Both the position numbers and the translations under genes were made by a program. This document shows positions 9,301 through 16,481 of a stretch of 21,496 nucleotides of DNA, in pieces; positions within the stretch are counted from its first letter, which is position 1; every line of letters starts with the position of its first letter. The DNA comes from QNFN01 sp964195335 (lineage in GTDB: Bacteria; Pseudomonadota; Gammaproteobacteria; QNFN01). The notes under the pieces are model-generated. The model saw nothing but the letters and a program-made list of their open reading frames with translations, had not been told where the DNA came from and did no database searches. The stretch covers positions 1 through 21,496 of the forward strand of contig CAXMPC010000132.1 of the NCBI GenBank assembly GCA_964195335.1. Reading direction: 5' to 3'.

Positions 9301-9446
9301 GAGACGTAGATGATCGGCACGGTGATGTCCGGTTCTGCCTCCTTCGGGATCGCGCCGTAAGCCGTGACCCCGGCGACGAGGATGAAGGCGAGCGTCAGCA
9401 GGACGGTGCGGCTGCGGCCGAAGGCGGCATCGATGATCGCGTTCAT
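6321..9446 (-). CDS. RND-family efflux pump inner-membrane subunit
   Basis: This is a 1041-residue AcrB-type permease of standard length, with two halves each carrying a first membrane helix, a large periplasmic region and a helix bundle. I start it at MNAIIDAAF: GGAGG lies 9 bases upstream and this ATG is 4 bases after the adaptor stop. The longer reading frame adds 13 unlikely residues. The helix-4 motif reads LVDGAIVV (Asp398-Gly399), where AcrB has Asp-Asp. The helix-10 motif reads GIVVNNNIVLID, with Asn916 at the position of AcrB Lys940. The classical proton-relay set is therefore incomplete, as seen in some RND subgroups. It would form a pump with the adaptor encoded just upstream; no outer-membrane factor is in this operon, though a NodT-type gene lies about 7 kb away. 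The substrate is unknown. Confidence 0.93.
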   Translation of the reverse strand: MNAIIDAAFGRSRTVLLTLAFILVAGVTAYGAIPKEAEPDITVPIIYVSMSHDGISPEDAERLLVRPMEKELQSIEGIKEMKSTAGEGHASVLLEFYAGFDSKRALDDVREKVDTAKTKLPEATDEPTVNEVNVALFPVLTVSLSGPIPERSLVGIARDLQDRIEALPGVLEVDIGGDREALMEVLVDPIVMETYGVSYEELFNLIRNNNLLVAAGAMDTGAGRLVLKVPGVIEGIDDVLKMPVKVDGDRVVTFGEIASVRRGFKDSEGFARVGGQPAVTLEVKKRLGANIIDTIGQVRAIVDDEQAHWPGGIEIAYMQDKSDRIRDMLGDLQNNILSAILLVMIVIIAALGPRSALLVGLAIPGSFLAAMLLLDTFGFTLNIVVLFSLILVVGMLVDGAIVVTELADRKLARGKSAAIAYAEAAKRMAWPVTASTLTTLVVFLPLLFWPGLVGEFMKFLPITVIIALAASLAMALVFIPVLGASISRKAAVETTEAEEDGRITQLYAALLGRLLRHPGKTLGAALLALVTAYGAYFSLGKGVEFFPDVEPEFALIQVHARGDLSIREKDAIVRQVEQRVLGAPELKSVYARSFNSALGQNVAEDVIGTIQLEFIDWQQRRKAAVILDELRQRTADIPGVVIEFRKAEAGPGGGKPIQVEFSARDTARIAPVVAEVRAIMERLGGFVDVEDDRPLPGIEWRLEVDRERAARYGADVAMLGNAVRMVTGGIKVSDYRPEDSDDEVDIRVRFPYAERNLGQLDQLRVSTHLGMVPITNFVTLTPAPKTGTLKRVDARRVITLQADVADGLLADDQNRALRTALATADPDPAVTVDFKGEDADQKEAADFLAGAFLGAIFLMGLILVTQFNSIYQALLVLSAIVFSTAGVLVGLMVTAQPFGVVMVGLGIIALAGIVVNNNIVLIDTYNRLRRDGLDAMAAALETGRRRLRPVFLTAFTTVLGLLPMVLAMNIDLLQRTISFGAPSTQWWTQLASAIAGGLSFATLLTLLLTPALLVLGERLGVRINQEWKGLRRRASRTFVEG

Positions 9447-9450
9447 GGCC

Positions 9451-10515
9451 TCAGGCCTCCGGCAGCGGAATGACCGCCTCGCCACTGGCGACGAAACCCT
9501 GGCCCTGGGTGATCACGCGGACCTGCGCCGGCAGGCCCGAGACCCAGACGCCATCGACCTGGGTGCGCACCAGTTTCACCGGGTGGAACTCGACCCGGTC
9601 ATCGCTGGAAATCGACTTGATGCCAACCGTGCCGAAGTCATCGAGGGTCAGCACCGCAGGCGACACGAAGTGGGCCTGCTCCTCACCGACCGCGACCCGC
9701 AGCTCGGCGCTGACCCCGGCGTTCAACAGGCCGTCCGGATTCGGAATCTCCGCCTCGATGCGAAAACTGCGCGTCCCCGACTCGGCGACCCGGGCGAGGA
9801 AGGTGATCTGCCCGTGCGCCTCGCGGCCGTCGAGCAGGCGCATGGTGACCTGCTGTCCCAGCGCAAGTTTCGCCGCACTCTGCTGCGGCACCTGGCCGAC
9901 CGCCTTCAGAACCTGGTCGTCGACCAACTCCGCGACCGTGTCGCCACGCTCGACCAGGGTCCCGATCTCGGCCGGGCGCAACTCCAGCACGCCGGCGAAC
10001 GGGGCCTGGATGCGGGTACGGTCGAGTTCAGTTTGCGTCACCTCGAGTCGCGCCTCGGCCGCCGCGACGGCCGCCTCGGCCAGCTTCATCTGTGTCTCGG
10101 GCTGCATCTTCTTGGCATAGAGCCGACCGACCGCCTCCAGCTCGAGCTGGCGCTGGGCCAGCTCGGCCCGGGCCTGCGCCAATTGTGCGGGTCGGTCGTC
10201 CGCGGCGAGTTTCACCAGCAGCTGACCGGCGTCGACCCGGGCGCCCTTGGCCACCGGCAACGACGTCACCTGGCCACCGGCCTCGGCCCGCACCTCGATC
10301 CGGCGCCGGGGCTCAAGCTGCCCCTGGACCACCACCTCGCGGGTCACCGTGCTGGCGACCAGGTTGCGCACCTGCACCTTCATCGGCGTCACGGCCCGGG
10401 GCCCGGGATCTGCCACGTCGAGGGCCCGTTCGGCCGAGCCCAGCAGCGGCCCACTAAGCATCCAGGCCGAAACCGAGGCGAGGACGGCCAGCGACAGGTA
10501 TGAGGATCTTTTCAT
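9451..10515 (-). CDS. Periplasmic adaptor (membrane fusion protein) of the RND pump
   Basis: The 354-residue protein starts at MKRSSYLSLAVLASVSAW, an uncleaved or cleaved export signal, and GGAG lies 8 bases before the ATG at 10515. A reading frame reaching back to 10587 has no such support and would cover the regulatory site. Typical adaptor segments follow: a lipoyl-like half (RAEAGGQVTSLPVAKGARVDAG), an alpha-helical hairpin rich in Ala, Glu and Gln, the second lipoyl half (TRIQAPFAGVLE) and a beta-barrel region. It links the inner-membrane RND pump to an outer-membrane channel. The pump gene follows after 4 bases, so translation is probably coupled. It is transcribed after the TetR gene and has its own half-site array in front. 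Confidence 0.92.
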   Translation of the reverse strand: MKRSSYLSLAVLASVSAWMLSGPLLGSAERALDVADPGPRAVTPMKVQVRNLVASTVTREVVVQGQLEPRRRIEVRAEAGGQVTSLPVAKGARVDAGQLLVKLAADDRPAQLAQARAELAQRQLELEAVGRLYAKKMQPETQMKLAEAAVAAAEARLEVTQTELDRTRIQAPFAGVLELRPAEIGTLVERGDTVAELVDDQVLKAVGQVPQQSAAKLALGQQVTMRLLDGREAHGQITFLARVAESGTRSFRIEAEIPNPDGLLNAGVSAELRVAVGEEQAHFVSPAVLTLDDFGTVGIKSISSDDRVEFHPVKLVRTQVDGVWVSGLPAQVRVITQGQGFVASGEAVIPLPEA

Positions 10516-10554
10516 GGCTTCAACTCCGTGACGCCAAATCCTTTCAGACTGTGC

Positions 10555-10576
10555 GTCATTTTTTGACTCTTGGTCA
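10555..10576. promoter_or_regulatory. Candidate TetR operator before the adaptor gene
   Basis: Three alternating tetramers lie exactly 9 bases apart: GTCA at 10555, TGAC at 10564 and GTCA at 10573. The right pair forms TGACTCTTGGTCA. The same arrangement, with a closely related 13-mer, lies at the tetR promoter (11240-11261). It is in the 79-bp gap between the tetR stop and the adaptor start. A binding site for the adjacent TetR protein is inferred, not shown. Confidence 0.6.
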
Positions 10577-10594
10577 TTAACAGGCAAAAAAATA

Positions 10595-11224
10595 TCAGCC
10601 GCGCCCTTCCAGGCCGGCCATGATGAAATCGGTCACGGCGGGGATGATCGTCTCCGTGTCACCACCTGCGGGGCACCAGTCGTTGCCGGCCCAGAGCAGG
10701 GTGATCGCCCCCTTGAAGCTGGCATGGATGCCGAGCATCACCGCCTGAATCGGCCGCTGGGTGAAATCACCCGTGGCCATGCCGCGCTCGATCATCGGTC
10801 CACCCCACTCCTGGAAGGCGCGATCGAGTTCGAGAAAATCGTCGCGCCAGCCCGGCGCGGCCCGCTCCTTGAAGTCGGCCCGCTCACAGTACTGGACGAT
10901 GTAGCGGTACTCGGGATGGGTCGCGTGGTATGCCAGGCCGCGTTGGATGATCGAACGGAACTGTTCCCTGGGCGCGCCCTCTTCCAGGCCATCGCGCAAC
11001 TTGACCAACAGCCCGTGGTAGAAGCGGATCATCAACCGGAACAGCAACTCGTCCTTGCTGGCGAAGTGGTTGTAGACGGTGCCCTTGCTGACATCGGCCC
11101 CGGTCGCGATCTGCTCAACCGTCACCGACTCCCAGTCGGGCATCGAACACAGCAGCAACGCCGCATCGAGAATCTCCTTCTCGCGGCAATCAAGTTCACG
11201 CTGTTTGCGGTCGCTCCGGGCCAT
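10595..11224 (-). CDS. TetR/AcrR-family transcriptional repressor
   Basis: The 209-residue protein has the N-terminal TetR helix-turn-helix, about residues 33-60, with TVEQIATGADVSKGTVYNHF, followed by SKDELLFRLM, a family hallmark. The C-terminal part is an all-helical ligand domain that I cannot assign to a ligand. AGGA lies 5 bases before the ATG at 11224. The gene is first in a run tetR, adaptor, RND pump on the same strand. A candidate promoter with overlapping palindromes lies directly upstream and a related site lies before the adaptor gene, so autorepression and repression of the pump are likely, with an exported compound as probable inducer. Confidence 0.92.
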   Translation of the reverse strand: MARSDRKQRELDCREKEILDAALLLCSMPDWESVTVEQIATGADVSKGTVYNHFASKDELLFRLMIRFYHGLLVKLRDGLEEGAPREQFRSIIQRGLAYHATHPEYRYIVQYCERADFKERAAPGWRDDFLELDRAFQEWGGPMIERGMATGDFTQRPIQAVMLGIHASFKGAITLLWAGNDWCPAGGDTETIIPAVTDFIMAGLEGRG

Positions 11225-11239
11225 CGGTTCCTGCCTTTT

Positions 11240-11261
11240 TGACTGATGGTCATATTATGAC
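11240..11261. promoter_or_regulatory. Candidate TetR operator at the tetR promoter
   Basis: TGAC (11240), GTCA (11249) and TGAC (11258) follow each other at exact 9-base steps. The left pair forms TGACTGATGGTCA and the right pair forms the perfect palindrome GTCATATTATGAC, which covers the proposed -10 element. Another TGAC at 11270 is out of phase. The related site at 10555-10576 shares the TGACTNNTGGTCA core. Confidence 0.65.
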
Positions 11262-11282
11262 TAACAGTTTGACAACAATCAA
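11254..11282 (-). promoter_or_regulatory. Candidate sigma-70 promoter of tetR-adaptor-RND operon
   Basis: On the minus strand TTGATT (11282-11277) and CATAAT (11259-11254) are separated by 17 bases. The start codon at 11224 is 30 bases beyond the -10. The candidate operator overlaps the -10, a normal arrangement for a repressor. Assigned by consensus only. Confidence 0.55.
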
Positions 11283-11320
11283 TGCCCCGTCTCAGGTCAG
11301 GAACGGCGATGAGCGGAAGA

Positions 11321-12076
11321 TCACCCCCGACACAGGACGTAGAACGCGTAACCGCAGTGCTCCGGATGACGGGTCATGAGCTCCATCTCGCGCTCGACCA
11401 TGGTGACCACACTCTCGGCCTCCGGGTCGGTCGTATGTGCCTCGAGAAAAACTGGCAGGCGCCGTTTCAGCGGCCGGTAGTATCCCTCGCGCCACCCCTC
11501 CTCCGGGAGACGGAAGTGGCCGATTGGATTCCACTCGAGTTCCAGGGCGGCCGCGAGGTTGGCCTCGACCGTGCGCATTGCCGGGTAGTTCTCGCTCCAG
11601 AAGTCGGCCAGTTCCGCAGGCGGATCGGGCGTGAACCATGACAACTCGGAAACCACCAGCCAGCCTCCCGACCGGACCAGGGGCCGCCAGCGCGCCAGCC
11701 CCTCGTCGAAACCGACCAGGTAGACCGCCCCCTCGCTCCAGGCCAGATCGAAGCTGTTCGGGGCGAACGGCAGGCAGCCCATGTCAGCGACACAGGTGGC
11801 GACGTGCCGGCCCACCCCGCGATACGCCGCGTTGTTGTCGAGTTGAGTGAGAAACGACGGCATGAGATCTGTCGCGATGACCAGCCCACGGGTGGTCCCG
11901 GCCAGCAGCAGGCTCTGGGCACCGGTGCCGCAGCCTATGTCGAGGATCGTTGGACGTTCGGGCAAGGAGGTGCACAGTGCCAGCGCACGCAGCGTCGCCG
12001 CATCATCTCCCGGTCCCAGACGTAACAGTCCCTGGTGCAGTTCGACAAGGAGTTCGATCAGCCGCTGCTCATCCAT
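11321..12076 (-). CDS. Class I SAM-dependent methyltransferase
   Basis: The 251-residue protein has a Rossmann methyltransferase core: motif I ILDIGCGTGAQS (44-55), an acidic residue ending strand 2 (VIATDLMP, Asp70), Asp98 in VADMGCLPF and a motif IV-like DLAWSEGAVYLVG (110-122). These positions bind S-adenosylmethionine in the family. The substrate is not evident. I choose the ATG at 12076 because a strong GGAGG-rich stretch lies just upstream; a longer reading frame to 12172 adds 32 unlikely residues and runs across the divergent promoter region. The gene is divergent from the altronate dehydratase gene and 96 bp downstream of the tetR start on the same strand, so it could supply read-through, but nothing links it functionally to the pump. 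Confidence 0.85.
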   Translation of the reverse strand: MDEQRLIELLVELHQGLLRLGPGDDAATLRALALCTSLPERPTILDIGCGTGAQSLLLAGTTRGLVIATDLMPSFLTQLDNNAAYRGVGRHVATCVADMGCLPFAPNSFDLAWSEGAVYLVGFDEGLARWRPLVRSGGWLVVSELSWFTPDPPAELADFWSENYPAMRTVEANLAAALELEWNPIGHFRLPEEGWREGYYRPLKRRLPVFLEAHTTDPEAESVVTMVEREMELMTRHPEHCGYAFYVLCRG

Positions 12077-12121
12077 CACCCCCTCCTCCCGGTCGTGGAA
12101 CCACCCCGGCACGAATGCGTC

Positions 12122-12150
12122 TTGTGGGGACCGTCCCCGGCTCCTAGTAT
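12122..12150 (+). promoter_or_regulatory. Candidate uxaA promoter with embedded palindrome
   Basis: TTGTGG (12122-12127) and TAGTAT (12145-12150) are 17 bases apart, 39 bases before the uxaA ATG. A perfect palindrome GGGGACCGTCCCC (12126-12138) lies between and partly over the -35. That position suits a repressor site. Both hexamers are only fair matches, and GC-rich palindromes of this kind can also be repeat elements, so confidence is limited. Confidence 0.4.
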
Positions 12151-12189
12151 CGCAGGGAGCCCGAGGCCCCACTGCGACAGGACCGAACC

Positions 12190-13716
12190 ATGCGTCTGCT
12201 GACCGACAACCCGATCGTCCGACTCAACCGCGCCGATGACGTCGTCATCGCCCGTGTCAGCCTGCCCGCCGGCACCGACCTGCCTGACGAAGGAGTGCGT
12301 ACCACTGCCACCGTGCCCGCCGGCCACAAGGTGGCCACGCGCGCCATCGCACCCAACGAGACCGTGCTGCGCTACAACCAGGTCATCGGCTTCGCCATCA
12401 CGCCGATCGCCCCGGGTGACCACGTCCATACCCACAACCTGGCGATGGGCGACTTCGAGCGCGACTACGCCTACGGCGCCGATTACGTACCGACCGCACC
12501 GGTCGACGACCCGGTGACGTTCATGGGCATCCGTCGCAACGACGGCCGCGTGGCGACGCGTAACTACCTTGGCGTGCTCTCCAGCGTGAACTGCTCGGCG
12601 CACGTCTGCCGGCTGATCGCCCGCCAGGTCGAGGAAGAACTTCTCGCCGACTACCCCAGCATCGATGGCATCGTGCCGATTCAGCACAAGACCGGCTGCT
12701 GCATGAACGCCGAAGGTGAACCGATCGATGTCCTGCGGCGCACTATCGGCGGCTTCGCCATCCACCCCAACTTTCACTCGGTTCTGCTGGTCGGTCTCGG
12801 CTGCGAGGTCAACCAGGTCGATACTCTTCTCACCGCCCAGGGACTCACGCAATCCGACCAGCTCAGGGCATTCACCATCCAGGAGAGCGGTGGCACCCGC
12901 AAGACCATCGAACGGGGTGTGGCGTTACTGCGCGAGATGCTGCCCGACGCCAACCGCGTCATGCGTGAGCCGGTCCCGGCAAGCGAGCTGGTCGTCGGCC
13001 TCGAGTGCGGTGGTTCCGACGGCTACTCCGGCATCTCGGCCAACCCGGCGCTCGGCGCCGCGGTCGACGAACTGGTGCGCCACGGCGGCACCGCCATCCT
13101 CTCCGAGACCCCGGAAATCTACGGTGCCGAGCACCTGCTGACGCGCCGTGCCGTCACCCGCGAGGTGGGCGAGAAGCTGATCAAGCGCATCCACTGGTGG
13201 GAGGATTACACCGCCCGGCTCAATGGCGAAATGAACAACAACCCGACCCCGGGCAACAAGGCCGGAGGCCTGACTACCATCCTTGAGAAATCGCTCGGTG
13301 CCGTCGCCAAGGGTGGCACCACCGGCCTGATGGACGTCTACGAATATGCCGAGCAGGTGACCGCCAAGGGTTTCGTCTTCATGGATACGCCGGGCTACGA
13401 CCCGGTGTCGATCACCGGCCAGGTCGCCGGTGGCGCTAACCTGGTCTGCTTCACCACCGGCCGCGGTTCGGCCTACGGCTGCAAGCCGGCACCGAGCCTG
13501 AAGCTGGCGACCAACAGCGCGCTGTTCGCCAACCAGGAAGAGGACATGGACATCAACTGCGGCACCATCGTCGACGGCAGCGAGAGCATCGAGGAGAGCG
13601 GACAGAAGGTGTTCGAAGCCATGCTCAAAATCGCCTCGGGGGAACAGACCAAAAGCGAGCAGTTCGGTTACGGCGCCGACGAGTTCGCGCCGTGGGTGCT
13701 CGGGCCGACGATGTAG
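12190..13716 (+). CDS. uxaA: UxaA-family altronate dehydratase
   Basis: The 508-residue protein matches the UxaA/GarD dehydratase family over its full length (E. coli UxaA is about 495). It has an N-terminal SAF-type domain ending in HVHTHNL (78-84) and a large domain with QHKTGCCMN (about 165-173), GLGCEVNQ, GLECGGSDGYSGISANP and TTGRGSAYGCKPAPSLKL. UxaA removes water from D-altronate to give 2-keto-3-deoxygluconate in hexuronate breakdown and needs a divalent metal such as iron. AGGA lies 7 bases before the ATG. No other hexuronate genes (uxaB, uxaC, kdgK) are in the window, so the substrate could be a related sugar acid. The gene is divergent from the methyltransferase and convergent with the ion-channel gene. 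Confidence 0.88.
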   Translation: MRLLTDNPIVRLNRADDVVIARVSLPAGTDLPDEGVRTTATVPAGHKVATRAIAPNETVLRYNQVIGFAITPIAPGDHVHTHNLAMGDFERDYAYGADYVPTAPVDDPVTFMGIRRNDGRVATRNYLGVLSSVNCSAHVCRLIARQVEEELLADYPSIDGIVPIQHKTGCCMNAEGEPIDVLRRTIGGFAIHPNFHSVLLVGLGCEVNQVDTLLTAQGLTQSDQLRAFTIQESGGTRKTIERGVALLREMLPDANRVMREPVPASELVVGLECGGSDGYSGISANPALGAAVDELVRHGGTAILSETPEIYGAEHLLTRRAVTREVGEKLIKRIHWWEDYTARLNGEMNNNPTPGNKAGGLTTILEKSLGAVAKGGTTGLMDVYEYAEQVTAKGFVFMDTPGYDPVSITGQVAGGANLVCFTTGRGSAYGCKPAPSLKLATNSALFANQEEDMDINCGTIVDGSESIEESGQKVFEAMLKIASGEQTKSEQFGYGADEFAPWVLGPTM

Positions 13717-13721
13717 AGAAA

Positions 13722-13776
13722 CTACCGCACCCTGGTAGACCGCCCACCAACATGACCGATCAGATCTGGCTGGTCA
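13722..13776. terminator. Possible bidirectional terminator between convergent genes
   Basis: The 78-bp gap between the convergent uxaA and channel stops holds two weak hairpins: CTACC/GGTAG (13722-13738) and TGACC/GGTCA (13753-13776), the latter with the palindrome CAGATCTG inside. Neither has a T-run, so an end-of-transcript role is inferred from position. Confidence 0.3.
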
Positions 13777-13794
13777 GACGCTCGCATTCCCGCT

Positions 13795-14232
13795 TCACTC
13801 GTGGCGCATCTTCATGATGGGTCTCTTCAATGCATCCTGCAGCGCCGCGAGCACCATCGCGGTGGTGACACCGATCATCAGCACGCCGTTGATCGCCTCG
13901 AGCGGACCAAGCAGCTTGTGCTTATCGGACATAACGAAATCGCCGTAACCGAGCGTCGCGAAATTGACCATCGAGTGGTAGAAGGCCTCGTAAAAATCCG
14001 CGAACTCACCGAGCAGCATGAACAGCATGCCCCAGATCGCCACCTGGCTCAGGTTGCCGACCACCAGGATCACCATCACGCTGGTAAGCACCAACAGGCT
14101 CGACCAGAACGAGTCGTCCTTGATGCGGTGTTCGTGACGGATGTAGAAGCGCATTGCGTAGACGACCAGCATCGCCTGCAGCAGCAGGCAGAGCACCATC
14201 GTCGGCAGGCCCCAGGTCAGGTTCTCCAGCAT
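13795..14232 (-). CDS. Small two-pore-type (Ion_trans_2) potassium channel-like protein
   Basis: The 145-residue protein has a first hydrophobic helix (about 8-28), a long hydrophobic stretch (about 44-75), a pore segment FYHSMVNFATLGYGDF and a final helix (about 113-132). TLGYGD (93-98) is the potassium selectivity filter TxGYGD, so a tetrameric inner-membrane K+ channel is the natural reading. There is no cytoplasmic RCK or cyclic-nucleotide domain. The start is the ATG at 14232, two bases after the DUF2955 stop; a longer frame to 15336 only shadows that gene. It is the last of five closely spaced genes, an unusual place for an ion channel. It may balance charge for the exporter, but this is inference. 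Confidence 0.85.
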   Translation of the reverse strand: MLENLTWGLPTMVLCLLLQAMLVVYAMRFYIRHEHRIKDDSFWSSLLVLTSVMVILVVGNLSQVAIWGMLFMLLGEFADFYEAFYHSMVNFATLGYGDFVMSDKHKLLGPLEAINGVLMIGVTTAMVLAALQDALKRPIMKMRHE

Positions 14233-14234
14233 GA

Positions 14235-15275
14235 CTAAACCTCCAGTGCCTGCGCACCACGGGATGCGTGGCCGCCCTTGCTTTCCCGCCATTTCTCCAG
14301 CAAGTAGATCGCCAGCCAGGCATACAGCGTGACACCGACGAACAGGCTCAAACGCACCGCGAATGCGGTCGTCACGTCCTTGCCGTTGGCGCTGTCCTGT
14401 ACGGCGGGTCCGATCAGGATAAGCATGGTAACTACGACGTTGGTCCAGAACGATGCCGGATGACGGGTCGGAACGACCCGGTAGAGCCGCGCCGCCACGA
14501 AGACCATGCACAGCAGCATCAGCCAGAAGAACATCCACAGGGTGGGCTGGATGCTCAACACCTTCCAGAACAGTACCGAAAATACGCCCGCCAGGAAGGT
14601 CGAGCCGAGCAGTTCCCGGCCTGCGCTGCGCGCATCGAGCAGCGAGCTCTGCTGGCTGATTGAAACCGACTTCATGATGACCGCCAGGTAAGCGGTCGGA
14701 TTGGTCAGGACCAGCAGATAGACCGGGAAGACGATGAGTGTGCCGCGCCAGGCGATCCACCTGGACTGCTCGGCGTTCTCCTTTACCGGTCCAGGCGCGT
14801 TCCCGGCGAGTGTATCCTCGGGAAACCACGGATAGACCAGCCACTGGCAGAAGATGGCGAGGACGATGGACAGCAGCAGATCCTGGACCACCGTCGTCGC
14901 CAACTGGTCGCTGACGATTCCGGCGGCGGAGATCAGGGTGATGCCTACCGTCAGGAAGGCGCCGACCAGCCCCTTGCCGAGATTCACGGTCAGGTAAAAG
15001 CTGACGAAGAGCCCCAGGAAGACGATCATCAGCGCCGACATCGGGTACTGGAGCAACAGCGGGATGAGCAGGATGCCGAAGCTCAACGTGATCGCGACCA
15101 GCAACGTCAGCCCGACCAGGCTCTTGAACCGCATCGGTGGACCCGGGGTGACCGTCAGCATCAGGGCGAAAATCGGCGCGAGGAACGGCAACGCCATCGG
15201 CAACATGTAGGCCAACACCAGCGACAGTGCCACCGTCAGACTCAACCTGAAGACACGTCGCGCCTGGAGTTGCAT
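14235..15275 (-). CDS. DUF2955/FUSC-like inner-membrane transport protein
   Basis: About 346 residues make two similar blocks of hydrophobic helices joined by a hydrophilic stretch (PEDTLAGNAPGPVKENAEQ), the layout of the FUSC/aromatic-acid exporter superfamily. The N-terminal PFLAPIFALMLT region and the overall size fit DUF2955. Members are commonly encoded next to HlyD-type adaptors, as here. A probable role is the inner-membrane part of a small-molecule exporter; the substrate is unknown. An AAGGGGG stretch precedes two possible starts, ATG at 15275 and an in-frame GTG at 15278; I take the ATG. The HlyD-type gene ends 18 bases upstream and the channel gene begins two bases after its stop. 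Confidence 0.75.
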   Translation of the reverse strand: MQLQARRVFRLSLTVALSLVLAYMLPMALPFLAPIFALMLTVTPGPPMRFKSLVGLTLLVAITLSFGILLIPLLLQYPMSALMIVFLGLFVSFYLTVNLGKGLVGAFLTVGITLISAAGIVSDQLATTVVQDLLLSIVLAIFCQWLVYPWFPEDTLAGNAPGPVKENAEQSRWIAWRGTLIVFPVYLLVLTNPTAYLAVIMKSVSISQQSSLLDARSAGRELLGSTFLAGVFSVLFWKVLSIQPTLWMFFWLMLLCMVFVAARLYRVVPTRHPASFWTNVVVTMLILIGPAVQDSANGKDVTTAFAVRLSLFVGVTLYAWLAIYLLEKWRESKGGHASRGAQALEV

Positions 15276-15293
15276 CACGCGCTACCCCCTTGC

Positions 15294-16481
15294 TCAGTAG
15301 GCGTAGGAGAGCCAGCTGATCAGGCGGATGTACCACCTGCCGACCAGGTCGAGCACCGGGTGTTCGCCCGTGTAGGCGATTATCGAAGCCTGGCCACCGA
15401 CGCGGACCTGACCGAGCAACCGGGGATCCTGGGTGACATCGAAACCGACCGTCACCGGGAAACGCTGAGCCTGGCGCAGCCAGTCACGATTATTCTCGAT
15501 CGTCGGCAGCGTGCCGGGGACCGGGGCCTGGCCGACACTCACCCCAAGACCGAGGCTGCGTACCTTGCCGTCGAACACCGCGCCCGGCAGGGCGTCGAAA
15601 ACGATCTCCACCGGGCTGCCCGGCACCAGGTGGCCGAGGTTATTCTCGGTAAACTCGGCATTGATCCAGACATCGTGGATCGCGATCAGGGTCATCACCG
15701 GGCTGCCGGTCCCGGCGAAGCGCCCGACGTCTGCCGTCAGGTCAGAAACCACCCCGCGTGAAGACGCCCTGACCACGGTCCTGTCGAGATCGAGTTGCGC
15801 CTTTTCCAGCGCTGTCAGTGCGGTCTTGAGGATGGTGTTGTCATCCACGTCACCACCCATCTGCTCGATGGCCCGCTGGATGTCCGCCTCTGCCGCTTCG
15901 ACCTGGGCTTTTGCCGCAGTGTAGGAGGCCTGGGCGATCTCGACGCGGCGCACGGATATGGCGCCGGGATCCTCCTTGTACAATCGCTCCAGGCGCCGGG
16001 CATCCTGTTCCGCCTTGAGTCGATTGGCTTCAGCTGCGCGCAGCTGGGCCCTGGACGCATCGACCGTGGCGCTCCCGGCCCCGACCTGGCGCTGGGCATT
16101 TTCAAAATCGGACTGAGCCCGATCGAGCGCGATCTGGTATTGCGACGGGTCGATCTGGAACAGCGGCTGTCCCACGGCCACCTCTTCATTGTTGCTGACC
16201 CAGACCTCGTTGACGACACCGGCGACCTGCGGCGCAACGCCGACCACAAAACCCTGCAAGCGAGCCTGTCGGGTGTAGGGCGTGAATCGGTCAGCCAGCA
16301 GGTACCAGGTGAGGCTGACCACAATCACCAGCAGGAAAATCCGTGCGCCGCGGTTGACCGAACGGGCGGCACCGTCCTCCGGTGGTGCCGATGGTGCCGG
16401 TGTCGGCTCCTTGGGTTCGGTGGGCGCGTTATCGGTCGAGCCTGATGGCGCTTCCTCGAGGCTTTTGTCTCGTTCACTCAT
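15294..16481 (-). CDS. HlyD/EmrA-type membrane fusion protein
   Basis: The 395-residue protein has a Pro-rich cytoplasmic N-terminus, one membrane helix (about 47-64), a lipoyl half (GVAPQVAGVVNEVWVSNNEEV), a long helical hairpin rich in Ala, Gln and Glu, the second lipoyl half (VVRASSRGVVSDL) and a beta-barrel with NAEFTENNLGHLVPG, typical of EmrA/HlyD adaptors. It would bridge the DUF2955 protein to the NodT-type outer-membrane factor encoded directly upstream. The ATG follows the outer-membrane gene stop with no gap (TGAATG), so translation is almost certainly coupled. Confidence 0.92.
   Translation of the reverse strand: MSERDKSLEEAPSGSTDNAPTEPKEPTPAPSAPPEDGAARSVNRGARIFLLVIVVSLTWYLLADRFTPYTRQARLQGFVVGVAPQVAGVVNEVWVSNNEEVAVGQPLFQIDPSQYQIALDRAQSDFENAQRQVGAGSATVDASRAQLRAAEANRLKAEQDARRLERLYKEDPGAISVRRVEIAQASYTAAKAQVEAAEADIQRAIEQMGGDVDDNTILKTALTALEKAQLDLDRTVVRASSRGVVSDLTADVGRFAGTGSPVMTLIAIHDVWINAEFTENNLGHLVPGSPVEIVFDALPGAVFDGKVRSLGLGVSVGQAPVPGTLPTIENNRDWLRQAQRFPVTVGFDVTQDPRLLGQVRVGGQASIIAYTGEHPVLDLVGRWYIRLISWLSYAY

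Noticed and set aside
9447..9485. N-terminal extension of the RND pump
   Set aside because: It overlaps the adaptor gene and is basic and unlike RND starts; ATG at 9446 has GGAGG at the right distance.
13795..15336. 513-codon minus-strand frame covering the channel gene
   Set aside because: Only the last 145 codons are real; the rest shadows the DUF2955 gene in another frame, and an ATG at 14232 fits the operon spacing.
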